Of a DNA stretch of 64,000 nt, positions 54,172 through 63,228 are shown in pieces. The position numbers were made by a program, and so were the translations under genes. The DNA is from Cupriavidus gilardii. GTDB taxonomy: Bacteria > Pseudomonadota > Gammaproteobacteria > Burkholderiales > Burkholderiaceae. The notes beneath the pieces are model-generated. The model did not search any database. It was not told where the DNA came from and saw only the letters and a list, made by a program, of their open reading frames with translations. Numbering within the stretch: the first letter of the stretch is position 1; each line of letters opens with the position of its first letter. The stretch is taken from contig NZ_JABTYE010000010.1 of NCBI RefSeq assembly GCF_013314895.1, forward strand, positions 1 to 64,000, in the 5' to 3' direction.

Positions 54172-55464
54172 TCAGGCAAGCTGTATTTCAGCGGGGCAGA
54201 ACGCGCTGCCCACCACCTTCCGCGTGCCTAGTACCGTCAACTTGCGGACTGGCCAGCGCTGATCCAGCTCGGTTCGGTTCTCGCCAAGCGACGCCAAGCC
54301 CAGATAAAGGAAATAGTCTCCAGGCGCAATACCCAGTGTGAATGTAAACTTAATCACCGACAGGCCGGCCGGCAGCATGATCGGCACACCGGCATAGATG
54401 CTGTTATCGCCTGTGATATCGGTGCCCTGCTTGTCGCGAAGCGAAAAGCCGGCCGCCACATCGGCGATCGCAGCTTCCGACCAGACCGTGGCCCGAATCT
54501 CGACTCGCTCTCCAGGTGAAAACTGATTGGTTGTTTCGCCAGTGCTGGACCGCAGCTCCACGGTCATATACTTGGCCAATCCACTGCCAAAGCGCTCTTC
54601 CTTGATGCCGCCCAACTCCTCCTGGTAGCTGGTGTCGGTCGGACGCTCGGAAAGACGAGCCGCCGGCTTGGCCTCCGCCACGATCGCCGAGGCACGGGTG
54701 AGCTTCTCGTATTCCTTGACGGCCTGCAGCACGTCTCGGGACTGGTAATGGATGCGTCCACCATGCAGCACGATCGCGCTGTCACAGAAGCGAACGATGG
54801 ATTGCATATCGTGCGAGACGAAGAGAATCGTCACGCCCTGCGCCTGCAGTTCACGCATCTTCAGCATGCATTTAAGCTGAAATCCGGAATCACCTACCGA
54901 AAGAGCCTCATCGACAATGAGCACATCGGGTGATACGTTGATCGCCACGGCAAATGCAAGGCGCGCGAACATACCGCTGGAGTAGGTCTTTACCGGTTGC
55001 TCGACGAAGTCTCCAATATCGGCGAACTCGATGATCCGGTCCAAACGCTCTTCAGTCTGGGCGCGGGACAGGCCCATCAGGGCTGCATTCATAAAAATAT
55101 TCTCGCGGCCACTGAATTCGGGATTAAAACCGGCACCCAATTCCAGCAAAGCGGCGACACGGCCCGTGACAGTCACAGATCCTTCCGTGGGCGTCAGCGT
55201 ACCGGCGATCATTTGCAGGAGAGTTGATTTTCCCGCACCATTGCGCCCGATTATGCCTATAGTCTCCCCTCGCCGAATAGACAGGGAAACTTCCCGCATA
55301 GCCCAAAATTCACGGAAATAAGCGCGTCCGTTGCTACTGTTCAGGGGTCCCAACGCCCTCCTCAACTTAGGGACGAGAGCTTGCTTGAGTCGGTCCTGAG
55401 GGCGCGAGTAGATGCGGTAGCATTTGCTGACGCGGTTGACGTCGATCACGGTGTCAGAGGACAT
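54172..55464 (-). CDS. wzt: ABC transporter ATPase for polysaccharide export with C-terminal carbohydrate-binding-like domain (Wzt), copy 2
   Basis: This 430-residue ATPase has Walker A GRNGAGKSTLLQM, signature YSSGMFARLAFA, Walker B LIVDEALSVGD and FVSHD, followed by a C-terminal domain of about 160 residues of the Wzt carbohydrate-recognition type (ERVEIRATVWSEAAIAD, GDYFLYLGLASLGENR). Only the ATPase half is closely similar to wzt1; the C-terminal domains differ more, as expected if each binds a different polymer end. The ATG at 55464 overlaps wzm2 by 11 bases, exactly as in module 1. Confidence 0.92.
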   Translation of the reverse strand: MSSDTVIDVNRVSKCYRIYSRPQDRLKQALVPKLRRALGPLNSSNGRAYFREFWAMREVSLSIRRGETIGIIGRNGAGKSTLLQMIAGTLTPTEGSVTVTGRVAALLELGAGFNPEFSGRENIFMNAALMGLSRAQTEERLDRIIEFADIGDFVEQPVKTYSSGMFARLAFAVAINVSPDVLIVDEALSVGDSGFQLKCMLKMRELQAQGVTILFVSHDMQSIVRFCDSAIVLHGGRIHYQSRDVLQAVKEYEKLTRASAIVAEAKPAARLSERPTDTSYQEELGGIKEERFGSGLAKYMTVELRSSTGETTNQFSPGERVEIRATVWSEAAIADVAAGFSLRDKQGTDITGDNSIYAGVPIMLPAGLSVIKFTFTLGIAPGDYFLYLGLASLGENRTELDQRWPVRKLTVLGTRKVVGSAFCPAEIQLA

Positions 55465-56302
55465 CGGCAAATCCTTTTCGCATGCGACTGAACCAGACAT
55501 AGCCAAACAGGGCTACCAGCAGCGCGACGCCGCAATAGCTGGACAGGGCCTGGAAATCAGGCAACTGCCCGTCAATTACCACGGCTCGCAATTGCTCCAT
55601 AATGAGGGTGAGCGGATTTAAGCGCATTACCGGCTGAATCGATTCAGGCAGAGCCGATACTGGATAGAACATCGGCGATAGAAACATCAGCATAGTGCTG
55701 ATGATTGCCATGGTTTGCGCGATGTCACGTAGAAACACGCCTAGTGCGGCAAGGAACCACACTACCCCGACTACCAGCACGATCAGCGGCAACAGCACGA
55801 GCGGCACCAGCACCGCTGTCCAATGCAACTGGCCTTGCACCACCACCGAGAACCCCATGAGCACGGTGATGCTGATGATGGCGTGAAAGAGCGCAGCCAT
55901 GACGGTAGACCACGCGAGTGCATCTAGCGGGAATACAACCCGCTTGACGAAATTGGAGTTCGACACGATCAGCTGTGGTGCGCGGTTGAGGCACTCGCTA
56001 AAGAACGCATGGACGATCATCCCTGTAAAAACCATGAGGGCGAACTCCGCGTGGCTGGATTGTGAAGTGCCCCATCGGGCCTTGAACACGGTGCCGAACA
56101 CGAAGGTGTAGATGCCCAGCATCATCAGCGGATGAATGAATGACCACACCAAGCCAAACATCGAACCTCGATAGCGGCCTGCCACCTCGCGCTGGGCAAG
56201 CTGCCAGATCAGGTAGCGGTTACGCACCAGCGACCCGACTAAATTGCGGGGAGCAGCAGTCAAACTTTGGCCGAGCGGTCCGTAACCAGCTTCATTGTGC
56301 AT
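55454..56302 (-). CDS. wzm: ABC transporter permease for polysaccharide export (Wzm), copy 2
   Basis: This 282-residue ABC-2 permease with about six TM segments (LIWQLAQREVAGRYRGSMFGLVWSF opening) ends in RMRKGFADVL as wzm1 does. The ATG at 56302 overlaps the rfbC stop by 11 bases, so expression is coupled to the rhamnose genes. Pairing with wzt2 is clear from order. It would move finished undecaprenyl-linked polymer across the inner membrane. Confidence 0.92.
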   Translation of the reverse strand: MHNEAGYGPLGQSLTAAPRNLVGSLVRNRYLIWQLAQREVAGRYRGSMFGLVWSFIHPLMMLGIYTFVFGTVFKARWGTSQSSHAEFALMVFTGMIVHAFFSECLNRAPQLIVSNSNFVKRVVFPLDALAWSTVMAALFHAIISITVLMGFSVVVQGQLHWTAVLVPLVLLPLIVLVVGVVWFLAALGVFLRDIAQTMAIISTMLMFLSPMFYPVSALPESIQPVMRLNPLTLIMEQLRAVVIDGQLPDFQALSSYCGVALLVALFGYVWFSRMRKGFADVL

Positions 56303-56882
56303 TGGCCAACCCACTCCGCTGCAGCGCTTCAAAGTCGAAAAGCTCCGCATGCGCTAACGTTGCCCCTTCCCGATCCTTCGCCGACAGCGTTGGCTCGATA
56401 TGATCCGGCCAAGAAATAGCAAGCGCAGGGTCGTTCCATGCGATGGACCGCTCATGCTCGGCGAACCAGTAGTCGGTCGTCTTGTACAGGAATTCAGCGT
56501 ATTCGGACGTTACGACGAAGCCATGAGCGAACCCTTCCGGGACCCACAACTGCCGCTTATTCTCGGCGGACAGCATGACACCGACCCATTTCCCGAAGGT
56601 TGGTGACCCCTGGCGGATATCCACCGCCACGTCAAATACTTCACCCACAACGACCCGCACTAGTTTGCCCTGAGGATGGTGGATCTGATAATGCAAACCG
56701 CGCAGCACGCCGCGACTCGAGCGGGAATGGTTGTCCTGTACGAAGGGACGGTCTACACCAGTAGCTTCGGCGAACCGGCGTGCGTTGAAGCTCTCGAAAA
56801 AGAACCCACGCTCGTCGCCGAACACCTTCGGTTCGATAATCAACACATCTGGAATGTCGGTACGCACGGCGATGAGGCTCAT
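56292..56882 (-). CDS. rfbC: dTDP-4-dehydrorhamnose 3,5-epimerase
   Basis: This 196-residue cupin-like epimerase carries out the third step of dTDP-L-rhamnose synthesis. Visible marks are [13 protein letters not shown] (residues 21-33), [19 protein letters not shown] with the catalytic histidine (about 49-67), and [11 protein letters not shown]. The ATG at 56882 overlaps the rfbA stop by four bases. Standard length. Confidence 0.95.
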   Translation of the reverse strand: MSLIAVRTDIPDVLIIEPKVFGDERGFFFESFNARRFAEATGVDRPFVQDNHSRSSRGVLRGLHYQIHHPQGKLVRVVVGEVFDVAVDIRQGSPTFGKWVGVMLSAENKRQLWVPEGFAHGFVVTSEYAEFLYKTTDYWFAEHERSIAWNDPALAISWPDHIEPTLSAKDREGATLAHAELFDFEALQRSGLANAQ

Positions 56883-57757
56883 TTGATCGACTCCGAAATA
56901 ATCTGCATCAAGTAGGCACCATAACGGTTCTTGGATAGTGGGCGCGCCAACTCCGCAACCTGGTCAGCCGAGATCCACTTGTTCCGGAAGGCTATTTCCT
57001 CAGGACATGCCACCATCAGGCCCTGGCGGCTTTGCAGCGTGGCGATAAAGCTAGCTGCCTCCAGCAGGGAATCGTGCGTGCCGGTATCAAGCCAAGCATA
57101 TCCACGACCCATGATCTCGACCTCGAGCTGTTCTTTCTCGAGATAGCGCTTATTGACGTCGGTAATTTCGAGCTCGCCACGAGCGGAGGGCTTGATGTCC
57201 GCGGCGATATCGCACACCTGGTCGTCGTAGAAATAAAGTCCCGTCACGGCATAGTTCGATCGAGGTTGCCTGGGCTTCTCCTCCAGCGACAAAGCGCGGA
57301 AATTCTCGTCGAATTCCACTACGCCGTAACGCTCGGGATCGTGCACGTGATACGCGAAGACCGTCGCGCCTCCTTCTTTTGCACGGGCGCGCGCGAGCTG
57401 ACCGACGAGATCGTGGCCATGAAAAATGTTGTCGCCCAAAATTAGCGCCGAAGCATCTTTACCAATAAAGTTCCGCCCAATGATGAATGCTTGCGCAAGG
57501 CCGTCCGGCGACGGCTGCACCGCGTATTGCAGGTTCAGTCCCCATCTGCTGCCGTCGCCGAGCATATCGGCAAAGCGTGGGGTGTCCTCTGGTGTCGAAA
57601 TCACAAGGATGTCACGAATCCCTGCCAGCATCAGCGTCGACAGCGGATAGTAGATCATCGGCTTGTCATATACCGGCAGCAGCTGCTTGGAGACAGAGCG
57701 CGTGATTGGATAAAGACGGGTGCCGGATCCCCCGGCTAGGATGATGCCCTTGCGCAT
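56879..57757 (-). CDS. rfbA: glucose-1-phosphate thymidylyltransferase
   Basis: This 292-residue enzyme makes dTDP-glucose, the first step of the rhamnose pathway. It starts [17 protein letters not shown] and has the segments [46 protein letters not shown] and [15 protein letters not shown]. The ATG at 57757 lies ten bases after the rfbD stop; a longer frame from 57799 lacks conserved sequence. Confidence 0.96.
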   Translation of the reverse strand: MRKGIILAGGSGTRLYPITRSVSKQLLPVYDKPMIYYPLSTLMLAGIRDILVISTPEDTPRFADMLGDGSRWGLNLQYAVQPSPDGLAQAFIIGRNFIGKDASALILGDNIFHGHDLVGQLARARAKEGGATVFAYHVHDPERYGVVEFDENFRALSLEEKPRQPRSNYAVTGLYFYDDQVCDIAADIKPSARGELEITDVNKRYLEKEQLEVEIMGRGYAWLDTGTHDSLLEAASFIATLQSRQGLMVACPEEIAFRNKWISADQVAELARPLSKNRYGAYLMQIISESIK

Positions 57758-57767
57758 ATCGGATGAC

Positions 57768-58685
57768 TCAATAAAGGACTTGGTCCAACAGGTGGGCAAT
57801 GCCCTGCCGCCAGTGCGGAAGATGGATGTCGAACGTACCGCGCAGCTTGCTGGTATCTAGCCGTGAGTTGGCAGGGCGCGGCGCGGGTAACGGATATTCG
57901 GCGGTCGTGATAGCGACCACTTTTTCCGCATTAGCCTTCAGGGCCATGCCCTGCGATTCGGCGTAGCGCAACAACTCCGTAGCATAGCCATGCCAGCTGG
58001 TTTCGCCCGCGGCAGCGAGATGATAGATCCCACTTGGAAAGCGATCACGATTCCCGTGTAACCAATGCCGGCCAATGATTTGCGCCGTGACATCGGCAAT
58101 TAGCGATGCCGTAGTTGGGGCGCCTATCTGATCGGCGATTACCCGTAGCGAATCCCGCTCCCCGGCGAGTCTCAGCATCGTCTTCGCGAAATTGCCGCCA
58201 TGCGCGCCCGCAACCCAGCAGGTACGCAATACAAGCGCCATAGCGCCACTGGACTCTATTGCGCGCTCCCCGGCTAGCTTGCTACGGCCATATTCTGATT
58301 GCGGATTTACCGCATCAGATTCGATGTACGGAGCATCCTTGGTGCCATCGAACACGTAGTCAGTGGAGTAATGGACCAGCAAGGCGCCGAGTGTCCGCGC
58401 CTCTTCGGCAAGGACGCCCACAGCGGTACCGTTGATGGCATGTGCCAAGTCTGGCTCGCTCTCAGCCTTATCGACCGCTGTATAGGCTCCAGGGTTGACG
58501 ATTATGTCCGGCCGGATCTCGCTCAGCACTCGCCGAATTTCATCCGGGCGCGATAGATCCATGCCATGGCGGTCTAGAGCAACCACATGACCAAGCGGTG
58601 CGAGGCTTCGCTTGAGCTCAAATCCGACCTGCCCGTTGCTGCCGGTAACGAGAAGCGTCGGCACGCGGGAGATCTCACGCCGCAT
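57768..58685 (-). CDS. rfbD: dTDP-4-dehydrorhamnose reductase
   Basis: This 305-residue short-chain dehydrogenase completes dTDP-L-rhamnose. The Rossmann motif is [12 protein letters not shown] (residues 13-24). The segments [28 protein letters not shown] and the catalytic tyrosine region [11 protein letters not shown] are visible. The ATG at 58685 overlaps the rfbB stop by 11 bases. Confidence 0.94.
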   Translation of the reverse strand: MRREISRVPTLLVTGSNGQVGFELKRSLAPLGHVVALDRHGMDLSRPDEIRRVLSEIRPDIIVNPGAYTAVDKAESEPDLAHAINGTAVGVLAEEARTLGALLVHYSTDYVFDGTKDAPYIESDAVNPQSEYGRSKLAGERAIESSGAMALVLRTCWVAGAHGGNFAKTMLRLAGERDSLRVIADQIGAPTTASLIADVTAQIIGRHWLHGNRDRFPSGIYHLAAAGETSWHGYATELLRYAESQGMALKANAEKVVAITTAEYPLPAPRPANSRLDTSKLRGTFDIHLPHWRQGIAHLLDQVLY

Positions 58686-59739
58686 ACTGCTTCGCCACCC
58701 AGTTCCGATATTCCCCGGACATCACGTCCTGCACCCAGGCCTGATTGTCCAGATACCACTGCACCGTCTTGCGCAGCCCGGTCTCGAACGTTTCCGCCGG
58801 CTTCCAGCCCAGCTCGCGCTCCAGCTTGCGCGCGTCGATCGCATAGCGCCGATCGTGGCCGGGCCGATCCTTGACGAAGGTGATCTGGTCCCGATAGGAC
58901 CCCGAAGCCTTCGGCTTCAGTTCGTCCAGCAGGTCGCACAGCGTGTGCACCACGTCAAGGTTGGTCTTCTCGTTCCAGCCGCCAACGTTATAGGTCTCGC
59001 CGACTTGGCCGCGTGCCAGCACTTCCCGGATCGCGGAGCAGTGGTCGCCGACGTACAGCCAGTCGCGCACGTTCAGGCCATCGCCGTAGACGGGCAGCGG
59101 CTTGCCGCCCAGCGCGTTGGCGATCATCAGTGGGATCAGCTTTTCGGGGAAGTGATACGGCCCGTAGTTGTTCGAGCAGTTGGTCGTCAGGACCGGCAGG
59201 CCGTAGGTATGGTGGTAGGCGCGAACCAGGTGGTCGGAGCCGGCCTTCGAGGCCGAGTACGGGCTGTTGGGCGCGTAGGCCGTGATCTCCGAGAACGGCG
59301 GATCGTTGGGGCCCAGCGAGCCGAACACCTCGTCGGTCGACACATGCAGGAAGCGGAAGGCGGCCTTGCGGGCGTCGTCGAGCCCGTTCCAGTAGGCTCG
59401 CACAGCTTCCAGCAGGGTGAAGGTGCCAACGATGTTCGTCTGGATGAATTCGCCGGGGCCGTGGATCGAGCGGTCGACGTGGCTTTCGGCGGCGAAGTGC
59501 AGGACGGCTCGCGGCTGGTACTCGGATAGCAGCCGATCCAGCGCGGCGCGATCGCAGATGTCGGTGCGGGAGAAAATGTGACGCGGGTCGCCCTCAAGCG
59601 ACGCGAGCGTCTTCAGGTTGCCGGCGTATGTGAGCTTGTCGACATTGACGACGCTGTCGGCGTCGGCATTGCCCAGCCAGTTCAGAACGAAATTGGCGCC
59701 GATAAAACCAGCGCCGCCAGTCACTAGAATGTGCGGCAA
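58675..59739 (-). CDS. rfbB: dTDP-glucose 4,6-dehydratase
   Basis: This 354-residue extended short-chain dehydrogenase begins the module-2 operon. Motifs: [17 protein letters not shown] (residues 6-22), [19 protein letters not shown], and the catalytic pair in [24 protein letters not shown]. The start codon appears to be TTG (59737-59739), preceded by GGGAGAAAGGGG; there is no ATG that begins the conserved N-terminus. The gene diverges from apaH across 236 bases, where the operon promoter must lie. Confidence 0.95.
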   Translation of the reverse strand: MPHILVTGGAGFIGANFVLNWLGNADADSVVNVDKLTYAGNLKTLASLEGDPRHIFSRTDICDRAALDRLLSEYQPRAVLHFAAESHVDRSIHGPGEFIQTNIVGTFTLLEAVRAYWNGLDDARKAAFRFLHVSTDEVFGSLGPNDPPFSEITAYAPNSPYSASKAGSDHLVRAYHHTYGLPVLTTNCSNNYGPYHFPEKLIPLMIANALGGKPLPVYGDGLNVRDWLYVGDHCSAIREVLARGQVGETYNVGGWNEKTNLDVVHTLCDLLDELKPKASGSYRDQITFVKDRPGHDRRYAIDARKLERELGWKPAETFETGLRKTVQWYLDNQAWVQDVMSGEYRNWVAKQYAA

Positions 59740-59975
59740 ACCCCTTTCTCCCTAACAATCGATATGTTTCGAAAACGGGACAATAGCCCGGCGCCCGCCT
59801 TGATCCGTGGGTGGGACGGCAGGATCATCAGTGTTCTCAGAAGTGGCGGTATTCTATCCGAGCGCCCCCTCGGGATTACCCGGCCCAGTCATCTTTTTGT
59901 AGCCTGTTGTAACGGCTCACGCCCCCCCTCTTTACAATCGACAAAAAGTCTCCTCCGGCTCCCTTTTTTACCTCT
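59740..59975. promoter_or_regulatory. divergent promoter region rfbB / apaH
   Basis: This 236-base region should hold the promoter of the 15-kb minus-strand operon and that of apaH. Candidates are TTGTAA and TACAAT (59933-59938) for apaH with too long a spacer, and CTTTTTGT (59893-59900) versus ACAAAAAG (59941-59948) forming a long-range inverted repeat. No convincing minus-strand pair was found. Confidence 0.4.
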
Positions 59976-60824
59976 ATGCCCCATTCCCCGGTCCCCGCTT
60001 CCTACCCCTACGCCGTCGGCGACCTGCAAGGTTGCGCCCCTTCACTGGAACAACTTGTCACCAAAATTCCCGCCGATGCGCCACTTCGCTTCGTCGGGGA
60101 CCTCGTCAACCGGGGGCCGGCGTCGCTCGAAACATTGCGCATGGTCCGGGCAATGGGCGATCGTGCCGAGTCGGTGCTGGGCAATCACGACATCCATCTA
60201 TTAGCGGTTGCCGCCGGCGTGCGCAATCCGGGTTCGTCTGACACGCTGGACGATGTCCTGCAGGCACCGGACCGGGAAGAGCTGTTGCATTGGCTGCGGC
60301 ATCGGCCGCTGGCCCTCCATCAGGGGGAATTCCTGCTGATCCACGCCGGAGTGCTGCCGCAATGGACGGTCGAGCAGACGCTGGAGCTTGCCAGCGAAGT
60401 CGAGCGGGAGCTACAGGGACCGGGCTGGAAAGCATTCCTCGCGGATATTTTCGGTAATGCGGCAAACCGTTGGCATGACGGGCTGCGCGGCATCGAGCGG
60501 CACCGGGTCGTGATCAATGCGCTGACGCGGTTGCGCTTCTGTACCGTCGACGGTGTGATGGACCTCAAGACCAAGGAGGGATTGGGCAACGCGCCCGACG
60601 GCTTCCTGCCGTGGTTCGATGTGCCGACACGCCGCACCGGGGATACGACGATCGTGTGCGGCCACTGGTCGACGCTCGGCCTGGTGATGCGGCCCGACCT
60701 GATGGCGCTGGACACAGGTTGTGTCTGGGGTGGCCAACTGACCGCCGCCCGCTTGGCGCCCGAGCCGGGGGACCGTAAGGTCATCCAGGTCGACTGTCCG
60801 CAATATTGTGATCCATTAGGCTGA
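59976..60824 (+). CDS. apaH: diadenosine tetraphosphatase (symmetrical Ap4A hydrolase)
   Basis: This 282-residue metallophosphatase splits Ap4A into two ADP. The phosphoesterase motifs are AVGDLQGC (residues 13-20), [11 protein letters not shown] (39-49), LGNHDIHLL (about 68-76) and CGHWSTLG near 227-234. The ATG at 59976 opens [20 protein letters not shown]. The gene diverges from the polysaccharide operon and is convergent with the PlsC-like gene; it marks the return to core genes. Confidence 0.94.
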   Translation: MPHSPVPASYPYAVGDLQGCAPSLEQLVTKIPADAPLRFVGDLVNRGPASLETLRMVRAMGDRAESVLGNHDIHLLAVAAGVRNPGSSDTLDDVLQAPDREELLHWLRHRPLALHQGEFLLIHAGVLPQWTVEQTLELASEVERELQGPGWKAFLADIFGNAANRWHDGLRGIERHRVVINALTRLRFCTVDGVMDLKTKEGLGNAPDGFLPWFDVPTRRTGDTTIVCGHWSTLGLVMRPDLMALDTGCVWGGQLTAARLAPEPGDRKVIQVDCPQYCDPLG

Positions 60825-60857
60825 TAATGTCAGCCCCTTGCCGGCAATGCCGGTGCG

Positions 60858-61679
60858 CTACCGCACCGAGGAGCAGGCGGGATCGCGGGTAGCCGTGGTC
60901 TCCGCCGGGACGCCGGATGGCTCGCCGGCGTGCGGCACCGGTTCGCCCTGAAGCTGTCGGCACAATCCGAGCACCGCCTCGCGCGACTGCTCGGCCAAGG
61001 CACGCCGCTCGCACTCGTCCGCCGGCAGCGGTAGACCGAACGCGACCTGCGCCGTGAGCGGCGGCGCCTGCAGGATGGCGTCGAGCGTCTGCAGCAGCGT
61101 CAGGTCGCCGATATAGGCGGGGGCGACCGTGCGCTCGCCGGTGGCGGCGTCGCAATAGCGAAGCGCCACCGGCAGCACCGGCAGTCCGGCGGAGATCGGC
61201 GCCTGCATCAGATTGGCGTGGAACGGCAGCACGTCGGTGCCGTCGGTGGTAGTGCCTTCGGGAAACACGCAGACCCGATCGCCCTGCAGCATGCAGTCGG
61301 TGATGTCATGCAGCACGCGATGCGCATCGCGCTTGCGGCCGCGTTCGATGAACAGTGTGCCGGTCTGCGCGCACAGCCAGCCGATGACCGGCCAGTCGCG
61401 GATTTCTGACTTGGCGACGAAGCGCGCCGGCTCCCAGCTATGGATCACGAAGATATCGAGCCAGGAGATATGGTTGGCGACGATCATGGCGCCGCGTCCG
61501 GTCTCCGGCACCGGCCCGATCAATTCGATATCGACGCCGCAGATGCGCAGCAGCCGGCGCGACCAGCGGCGGATATGCCATTGGCGCGATGCCTTGCCGA
61601 GCCACGGGAACAGGAGCGCGCAGGTCAACAGGCCGCGTAGCAGGTGAAGGCAGAGGGCGAGCTTGCGCAGGGCGATCAT
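60858..61679 (-). CDS. 1-acyl-sn-glycerol-3-phosphate acyltransferase family (PlsC-like)
   Basis: This 273-residue membrane acyltransferase starts at ATG 61679 (MIALRKLALCLHLL). The catalytic motif is NHISWLD (HxxxxD, about residues 76-82), and the acceptor-binding motif is FPEGTTTDG (about 143-151). An N-terminal hydrophobic segment (LLRGLLTCALLFPWL) anchors it. Enzymes of this type acylate lysophosphatidate or other lipids; the exact acceptor is not certain. A longer frame from 61772 runs into a palindromic repeat and is not conserved. Confidence 0.86.
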   Translation of the reverse strand: MIALRKLALCLHLLRGLLTCALLFPWLGKASRQWHIRRWSRRLLRICGVDIELIGPVPETGRGAMIVANHISWLDIFVIHSWEPARFVAKSEIRDWPVIGWLCAQTGTLFIERGRKRDAHRVLHDITDCMLQGDRVCVFPEGTTTDGTDVLPFHANLMQAPISAGLPVLPVALRYCDAATGERTVAPAYIGDLTLLQTLDAILQAPPLTAQVAFGLPLPADECERRALAEQSREAVLGLCRQLQGEPVPHAGEPSGVPAETTATRDPACSSVR

Positions 61680-61741
61680 GGTGTCGGAGGCCGTGAGAGC
61701 GGGCCGGGGCGGTATGCCAGTGTCGGTTGCCCTCTCCCCCG

Positions 61742-61767
61742 CCCCTCTCCCGCCCGCGGGCGAGGGG
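61742..61767. repeat. CCTCTCCCGC-type intergenic palindrome, copy 3
   Basis: CCCCTCTCCCGCC-CGCGGGCGAGGGG, an imperfect inverted repeat with GCCCTCTCCCCCG just before it, lies between the PlsC-like gene and the dihydroorotase-like gene (both minus strand). Related to the copies at 11495 and 23020. Confidence 0.75.
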
Positions 61768-61804
61768 AGCATTGGTCAGGAAAGGGCAGCGCTGACCGCT
61801 GGCG

Positions 61805-63115
61805 TCAGCGGGCGGCCACCGCTTCGCCGTTGCGCGACTGCCCGGCCAGTTCATGGACCAGCTGGCCGCCGACCAGCGTGGCCGTGACCCGTCCGCGCAT
61901 CTCGTAGCCCAGCCACGGCGAGTTCTTGCCCTGGCTCTTCAGCGTGCGGCGCTCGACCTTCCACACGGCATTCGGATCGAAAAGGCAGACGTCGGCCGCG
62001 GCGCCCACCGCCAGCCGCCCGGCCGGCAGGCCGATCACGCGCGCCGGCTCGCTGGTGATGCGGCCCAGCGCCTTGACCAGCGGCACCTTGTGCTCGTCGG
62101 CCCAGCGCAGCGTCAGCGGCAGCAGCAGTTCCAGCCCGGTCGCGCCCGGCGACGCCTCGGCGAACGGCAGCAGCTTCTCGTCATCGTCGACCGGCGTATG
62201 GTCGGAGCACAGCGCGTCGATGGTGCCGTCGGCCAGCGCAGCGACGATGGCGTCGCGATCGCGCCCGCTGCGCAGTGGCGGCGAGAATCGCATCTGCGAG
62301 TTGAAGTAGCCGATATCCATATCGGTCAGGCCGACATGGTGGATATTGACGTCGCAGGTGACCGCCAGCCCTTCGCGCTTGGCCTGGCGCACCAGTTCGA
62401 TGCCGGCGGCCGACGACAGCCGGCAAAGGTGGACGCGCGCGCCGGTGGAGCGCATCAGTTCGAAGATCGTATGCAGCCGCACGGTCTCGGCAATCACCGA
62501 GACGCCGGACAGCCCGAGCCGCGACGCCACCGCACCGCTGGCCGCGACGCCGCCGCCCAGATATGGGTCTTCCGGCCGCAGCCAGACGGTGAAGCCGAAC
62601 GTCTGCGCGTACTGCAGCGCGCGCAGCAGCACCTGCGTATTGCGGATCGGCGCCTCGGCCTGCGAGAAGCCGACGCAGCCCGCTTCCGTCAGCTGCGACA
62701 TCTCGGTCAGCACCTCGCCCTTCAGGCCGAGCGTCAGCGCACCGAGAGGATACACATGGGTCTGGTTCAGCGTGCGGGCGCGGTACTTCAGCATTTCGAC
62801 CAGACCCGGCTCGTCGAGCACCGGGTCGGTGTCCGGCGGGCACACCAGGCTGGTGACGCCGCCGGCGGTGGCCGCGGCCACTTCCGATTCGAGCGTGGCC
62901 TTGTATTCGTAGCCCGGCTCGCGCAGCCGGGCCGACAGGTCGACCAGGCCCGGACAGACGATCAGCCCGGTGGCGTCGATGGTCTTGTTGGCCTGGAAGT
63001 CGGCCGGCGCGTTGCCGATGCCGACGATCTTGCCGGCGGCCAGGAACAGGTCCTGCTGGGCATCGATATTGCCGGCCGGGTCGATCAGGCGGCCACCCTT
63101 GATGTGGATCTTCAT
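61805..63115 (-). CDS. pyrX: dihydroorotase-like protein without metal-site histidines (PyrC'/PyrX type)
   Basis: This 436-residue member of the dihydroorotase superfamily has the expected length and fold segments: LIDPAGNID at the start, the SDHTPVDDDE near 303-312, and the late GRLAVGAAADVCLFDPN. The normal metal motif DxHxHLREPG reads VDLSARLREPG, so both first-site histidines are gone, and the later HxxHxS-type segment reads HLCRLSS. It is therefore probably catalytically dead and acts as the non-catalytic partner of aspartate transcarbamoylase, encoded just upstream (63229). The ATG at 63115 was chosen; 63142 is an alternative. Confidence 0.85.
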   Translation of the reverse strand: MKIHIKGGRLIDPAGNIDAQQDLFLAAGKIVGIGNAPADFQANKTIDATGLIVCPGLVDLSARLREPGYEYKATLESEVAAATAGGVTSLVCPPDTDPVLDEPGLVEMLKYRARTLNQTHVYPLGALTLGLKGEVLTEMSQLTEAGCVGFSQAEAPIRNTQVLLRALQYAQTFGFTVWLRPEDPYLGGGVAASGAVASRLGLSGVSVIAETVRLHTIFELMRSTGARVHLCRLSSAAGIELVRQAKREGLAVTCDVNIHHVGLTDMDIGYFNSQMRFSPPLRSGRDRDAIVAALADGTIDALCSDHTPVDDDEKLLPFAEASPGATGLELLLPLTLRWADEHKVPLVKALGRITSEPARVIGLPAGRLAVGAAADVCLFDPNAVWKVERRTLKSQGKNSPWLGYEMRGRVTATLVGGQLVHELAGQSRNGEAVAAR

Positions 63116-63228
63116 ATCGTGTCGCTTGCTATCGCTTGCCATTGCGGCTTGTAGTTGCGGCTTTGAGTGCAGCTTGTATTGGTGCTGGCGTTCGTCGCTC
63201 AGCCGATGCTCGCCCGGCGGATCGCGCG

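Noticed and set aside
59845-59851. GGCGGTA resembling the core of an ops element (RfaH recruitment) before the polysaccharide operon
   Set aside because: It is on the plus strand, whereas the operon is transcribed from the minus strand, and the downstream bases do not match ops.
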